From contig OW204012.1 in the NCBI GenBank assembly GCA_934047225.1, positions 14,322,001 to 14,386,000 on the forward strand: DNA of 64,000 nucleotides, given 5' to 3'. Shown here piece after piece: positions 63,386 to 64,000 of the stretch. A model generated the notes under the pieces. The model searched no databases. It was not told the DNA's origin and saw only the letters and a program-made list of their open reading frames with translations. The translations under genes and the position numbers were made by a program. How positions within the stretch are numbered: position 1 is the first letter of the stretch; the number at the start of each line of letters is the position of its first letter. This stretch comes from Ypsolopha sequella (taxonomy: Eukaryota; Arthropoda; Insecta; Lepidoptera; Ypsolophidae).

Positions 63386-64000
63386 GAAGAGTGCATGTTA
63401 GTGAAATGAGGATAGAACAACGATCATGTTTAATGAAGATGTGAAGAGTGTGTGTTAGTGAAATGAGGATAGAACAACGATCATGTTTAATGAAGATGTG
63501 AAGAGTGTGTGTTAGTGAAATGAGGATAGAACAACGATCATGTTTAATGAAGATGTGAAGAGTGCATGTTAGTGAGAGGAGGATAGAACAACGATCATGT
63601 TTAATGAAGATGTGAAGAGTGTGTGTTAGTGAAATGAGGATAGAACAACGATCATGTTTAATGAAGATGTGAAGAGTGTGTGTTAGTGAAATGAGGATAG
63701 AACAACGATCATGTTTAATGAAGATGTGAAGAGTGCATGTTAGTGAGAGGAGGATAGAACAACGATCATGTTTAATGAAGATGTGAAGAGTGTGTGTTAG
63801 TGAAATGAGGATAGAACAACGATCATGTTTAATGAAGATGTGAAGAGTGTGTGTTAGTGAAATGAGGGCAGAACAACGATCATGTTTAATGAAGATGTGA
63901 AGAGTGTGTGTTAGTGAAATGAGGATAGAACAACGATCATGTTTAATGAAGATGTGAAGAGTGTGTGTTAGTGAAATGAGGGCAGAACAACGATCATGTT
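63386..64000 (+). repeat. 57-bp satellite-like array with higher-order pattern
   Basis: At least ten full units of 57 bp plus the start of an eleventh (63386, 63443, 63500 and so on, to 63956), running out of the window. Core: GATAGAACAACGATCATGTT then TAATGAAGATGTGAAGAGTG. Variant units (GTGCATG with GAGAGGAGG) occur at 63557 and 63728, every third unit, giving a 171-bp higher-order period. At the far end the GAGGGCAG variant alternates every second unit. Confidence 0.95.

Overview
The window looks like gene-poor, transposon-dense chromosome sequence from a moth or butterfly (Lepidoptera). It is AT-rich, its genes have GT-AG introns, and it carries Helitrons with CTAG|T ends, A|T targets and GAAG-type hairpins. 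It also has tRNA-headed SINEs and a dispersed family with a motif of the type CTCGCACTTGGCCGG plus GGTTCCGTA. The assignment rests on repeat style and gene structure only.

Host genes. (1) 513-985 (-): first coding exon of a Tyr/Asn/Gln-rich protein whose remainder lies left of the window. (2) 41836-59521 (+): a six-exon gene, phase-consistent over 2046 nt (681 aa), with a Tyr/Asn-rich N-terminus, a G-patch and an R3H-type motif. It resembles the C-terminal module of NF-kappa-B-repressing factor, and its first exon is paralogous to (1). (3) 61238-62368 (+): the first two exons of an ammonium transporter that continues right of the window. (4) 28776-32232 (-): a C2H2 zinc-finger gene with three recognisable exons and a decayed finger array, cut by a truncated non-LTR element.

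Mobile DNA, left to right. A TIR element with IS630/Tc1-type DDE and THAP fragments (1262-3424). A THAP/P-element-type relic (4318-5101). Three tandem arrays (38 bp at 11615; 57 bp at 13740; 57 bp at 63386). A near full-length RNase H-bearing non-LTR retrotransposon (16015-21151) inserted in a repeat whose uninterrupted copy is at 8796-9023. A 649-bp foldback (21314). A deleted Tc1-like element (23048) and a foldback with a GC-rich core (24078). Several hairpin MITEs. A 5459-bp PIF/Harbinger element (33709-39167) whose two genes both splice into open frames. A deleted hAT (40792-41748) just upstream of the G-patch gene. Helitrons at 43966-45496 and 56431-56964. A hairpin element whose loop is a tRNA-like sequence (52595-52836). 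Nested hairpins at 58404-59420.

Most of the interest lies in nesting. Several insertions can be read against an uninterrupted copy of their target in the same window, which gives relative ages and exact target sites. Introns of the G-patch and ammonium transporter genes are largely transposon-derived. Stretches where nothing could be supported are listed as such.
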